7,503 nt of DNA from Gemmatimonadales bacterium (lineage in GTDB: Bacteria > Gemmatimonadota > Gemmatimonadetes > Gemmatimonadales > GWC2-71-9): the NCBI GenBank assembly GCA_013003805.1, contig JABDII010000141.1, positions 1 through 7,503 on the forward strand, given 5' to 3'. Shown piece after piece: positions 6,432 through 7,503 of the stretch. Under the pieces are notes generated by a model. The model saw only the letters and a list, made by a program, of their open reading frames with translations. It had not been told where the DNA came from and did not search any database. Each line of letters begins with the position of its first letter. Position 1 is the first letter of the stretch. The translations under genes and the position numbers were made by a program.

Positions 6432-7503
6432 CTAGTTGTGGATACCTGTTGCCCTCGTCGAGAGGTCTGTCAGCGACTGCTGACTGCTGCCGCCTCCTTC
6501 CAAGGTGATCGGGTCGGTATGGCACGTGTAACACGCGACGTCCAGCGTCACGAAATTCTTGGCAAATGTCTTACCCGCGACCGCGTCGAAGAAGAACATC
6601 GAGTCCTTCGGCCACGGATTGGTGTTGATGGTGAAGATGTGGGTGCGAATGTCCCCCTCGAACGTGTGGACCGAGCGGGCCGACTTACTGCCGCGCCCCA
6701 TGTGGCAGTTTTCGCAGTCGACCGTGACGATGTGCTGGTTGTTGGCCGCCTGCGTCGCGTGGCAGGCTGCGTCATCACAACTGATGAGGATCCCTCCGGC
6801 GTCGGCATTGCCATACCTGGTGAGGATATGGGGATCGTGGCACGTGGTGCAATCGAACGTGTCCTTGCCGCCGTTGGTCAGTTCATCGAATTGCTCGTGA
6901 TGGCGGATGAAGCCGCCGCTGGCCTCGATCCGATGGTTGATGTCGCGGAAGTGGCAATTGCCGCAAAGTTCCGCTGTGGGATCGATGGTGATGGCCGCCG
7001 CGGTCTGGGCCACAACGTGGCCGACGCCCGGGCCGTGGCAGGCCTCACACGTGATCCCAGTCTCCTCCCACGTGCCGTGAATCCCCGCGAGCCCGTCCTG
7101 ATTGACCCCGCCGTTGTCGGCAAACGAGAGCCAGCCGGTGGTATGGCAGGTCCCGCAGGTGTACGGCTTCCGAACCGGGTCGGTTGCGTGGTACGATGTC
7201 CACGCCGCCGGCAGCCCCATGCCGAGATCCGGCCGGGGAAGATTGTACTGCGCGTTGACGCCGTTCCACCCGTCGGTGATGATGTATCCCTCCGAGTCCA
7301 TGAACCGCGCCTTCCAGCCATACCCACCGATCATGTAGGTGATATCGTTCCAGGTGAATCCCACGGGCGGGTCCGGCACGCCGGGGCTGTTGGGGATGGT
7401 GGGCGACACCCCGCCGACCACTTGACTGATCTTGTAGGGGTGTCCCGAGTTAAACACTTCGGTGTAATTGCTCGCGTGGCAGTCTTGGCAGGTCGACGAG
7501 GTG
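6432..7503 (-). CDS. Multiheme cytochrome c, c554-like (5' end outside window)
   Basis: The frame stays open to the right edge, and a haem motif (CQDCH) lies upstream of the first start-like codon (GTG at 7457), so the true start and any signal peptide are outside. The visible ~356 residues hold eight covalent haem sites in order: CQDCH, CGTCH, CEACH, CGNCH, CTTCH, CDDAACH (a CX4CH variant at 6759-6779), CENCH and CYTCH. Surrounding blocks such as 'NSGHPYKI', 'YMIGGYGWKARFMD', 'ITCEACHGPG' and 'HHEQFDEL' followed by 'CTTCHDPH' are typical of c554/c3-like multiheme proteins of respiratory and metal-reducing bacteria. Such proteins are exported and move electrons in the periplasm or at the cell surface; the redox partner here cannot be told from sequence. 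The C-terminus ends shortly after the last haem with a Ser/Gly-rich tail and no membrane anchor. The gene is followed by a hairpin and then the two-component genes on the same strand. At least octaheme; the total depends on the missing part. Confidence 0.93.
   Translation of the reverse strand, partial: TSSTCQDCHASNYTEVFNSGHPYKISQVVGGVSPTIPNSPGVPDPPVGFTWNDITYMIGGYGWKARFMDSEGYIITDGWNGVNAQYNLPRPDLGMGLPAAWTSYHATDPVRKPYTCGTCHTTGWLSFADNGGVNQDGLAGIHGTWEETGITCEACHGPGVGHVVAQTAAAITIDPTAELCGNCHFRDINHRIEASGGFIRHHEQFDELTNGGKDTFDCTTCHDPHILTRYGNADAGGILISCDDAACHATQAANNQHIVTVDCENCHMGRGSKSARSVHTFEGDIRTHIFTINTNPWPKDSMFFFDAVAGKTFAKNFVTLDVACYTCHTDPITLEGGGSSQQSLTDLSTRATGIHN

Noticed and set aside
1..7503. Search for defence systems, CRISPR arrays, mobile elements, tRNA or rRNA genes
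   Set aside because: No repeat-spacer arrays, transposase or integrase motifs, terminal inverted repeats or tRNA-like structures were seen; the window is ordinary chromosomal metabolism, regulation and respiration genes.

Overview
The window is a GC-rich bacterial chromosome segment, densely coding, with no sign of phage, transposon, CRISPR or RNA genes. Six protein genes are present: one partial gene on the + strand at the left edge, and five on the - strand. The gene set (a DUF2911 protein, an aceBA glyoxylate operon, an OmpR-type two-component system and a c554-like octaheme-or-larger cytochrome) suits a free-living respiring bacterium. The mix of DUF2911 and c554-like multiheme proteins suggests Gemmatimonadota, Acidobacteriota or a similar soil or sediment lineage, but nothing in the window fixes the phylum.

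Layout from left to right: (1) 1-775, +, the 3' part of a DUF2911-domain protein gene. (2) A strong hairpin around 795-838, lying almost exactly midway between two convergent stop codons, probably a shared bidirectional terminator. (3) 857-2197, -, isocitrate lyase (aceA). (4) 2224-3831, -, malate synthase A (aceB), only 26 bp upstream of aceA, so an aceB-aceA operon. (5) 3832-4218, a 387-bp noncoding stretch holding the aceBA control region: a 13-bp palindrome, a weak sigma-54-like -24/-12 element, and a hairpin that may terminate the upstream operon. (6) 4219-5628, -, a membrane sensor histidine kinase, and (7) 5625-6308, -, an OmpR/PhoB-type response regulator. The regulator comes first and overlaps the kinase by an ATGA junction. 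(8) 6309-6431, a short spacer with a GC-rich hairpin and a 12-bp palindrome. (9) 6432-7503, -, the 3' part of a multiheme cytochrome c with seven CxxCH motifs and one CX4CH motif visible.

Functionally, aceA and aceB are the two enzymes of the glyoxylate bypass, which lets cells grow on acetate, fatty acids or other C2-yielding substrates without losing carbon through the two TCA decarboxylations. The cytochrome is a likely exported electron carrier. The two-component system lies between them on the same strand and could control either neighbour, but this rests on position only. Most of the window is ordinary. The points that merit checking are the CX4CH haem site, the control elements upstream of aceBA, the acidic C-terminal tail on isocitrate lyase, and the second domain of the DUF2911 protein.
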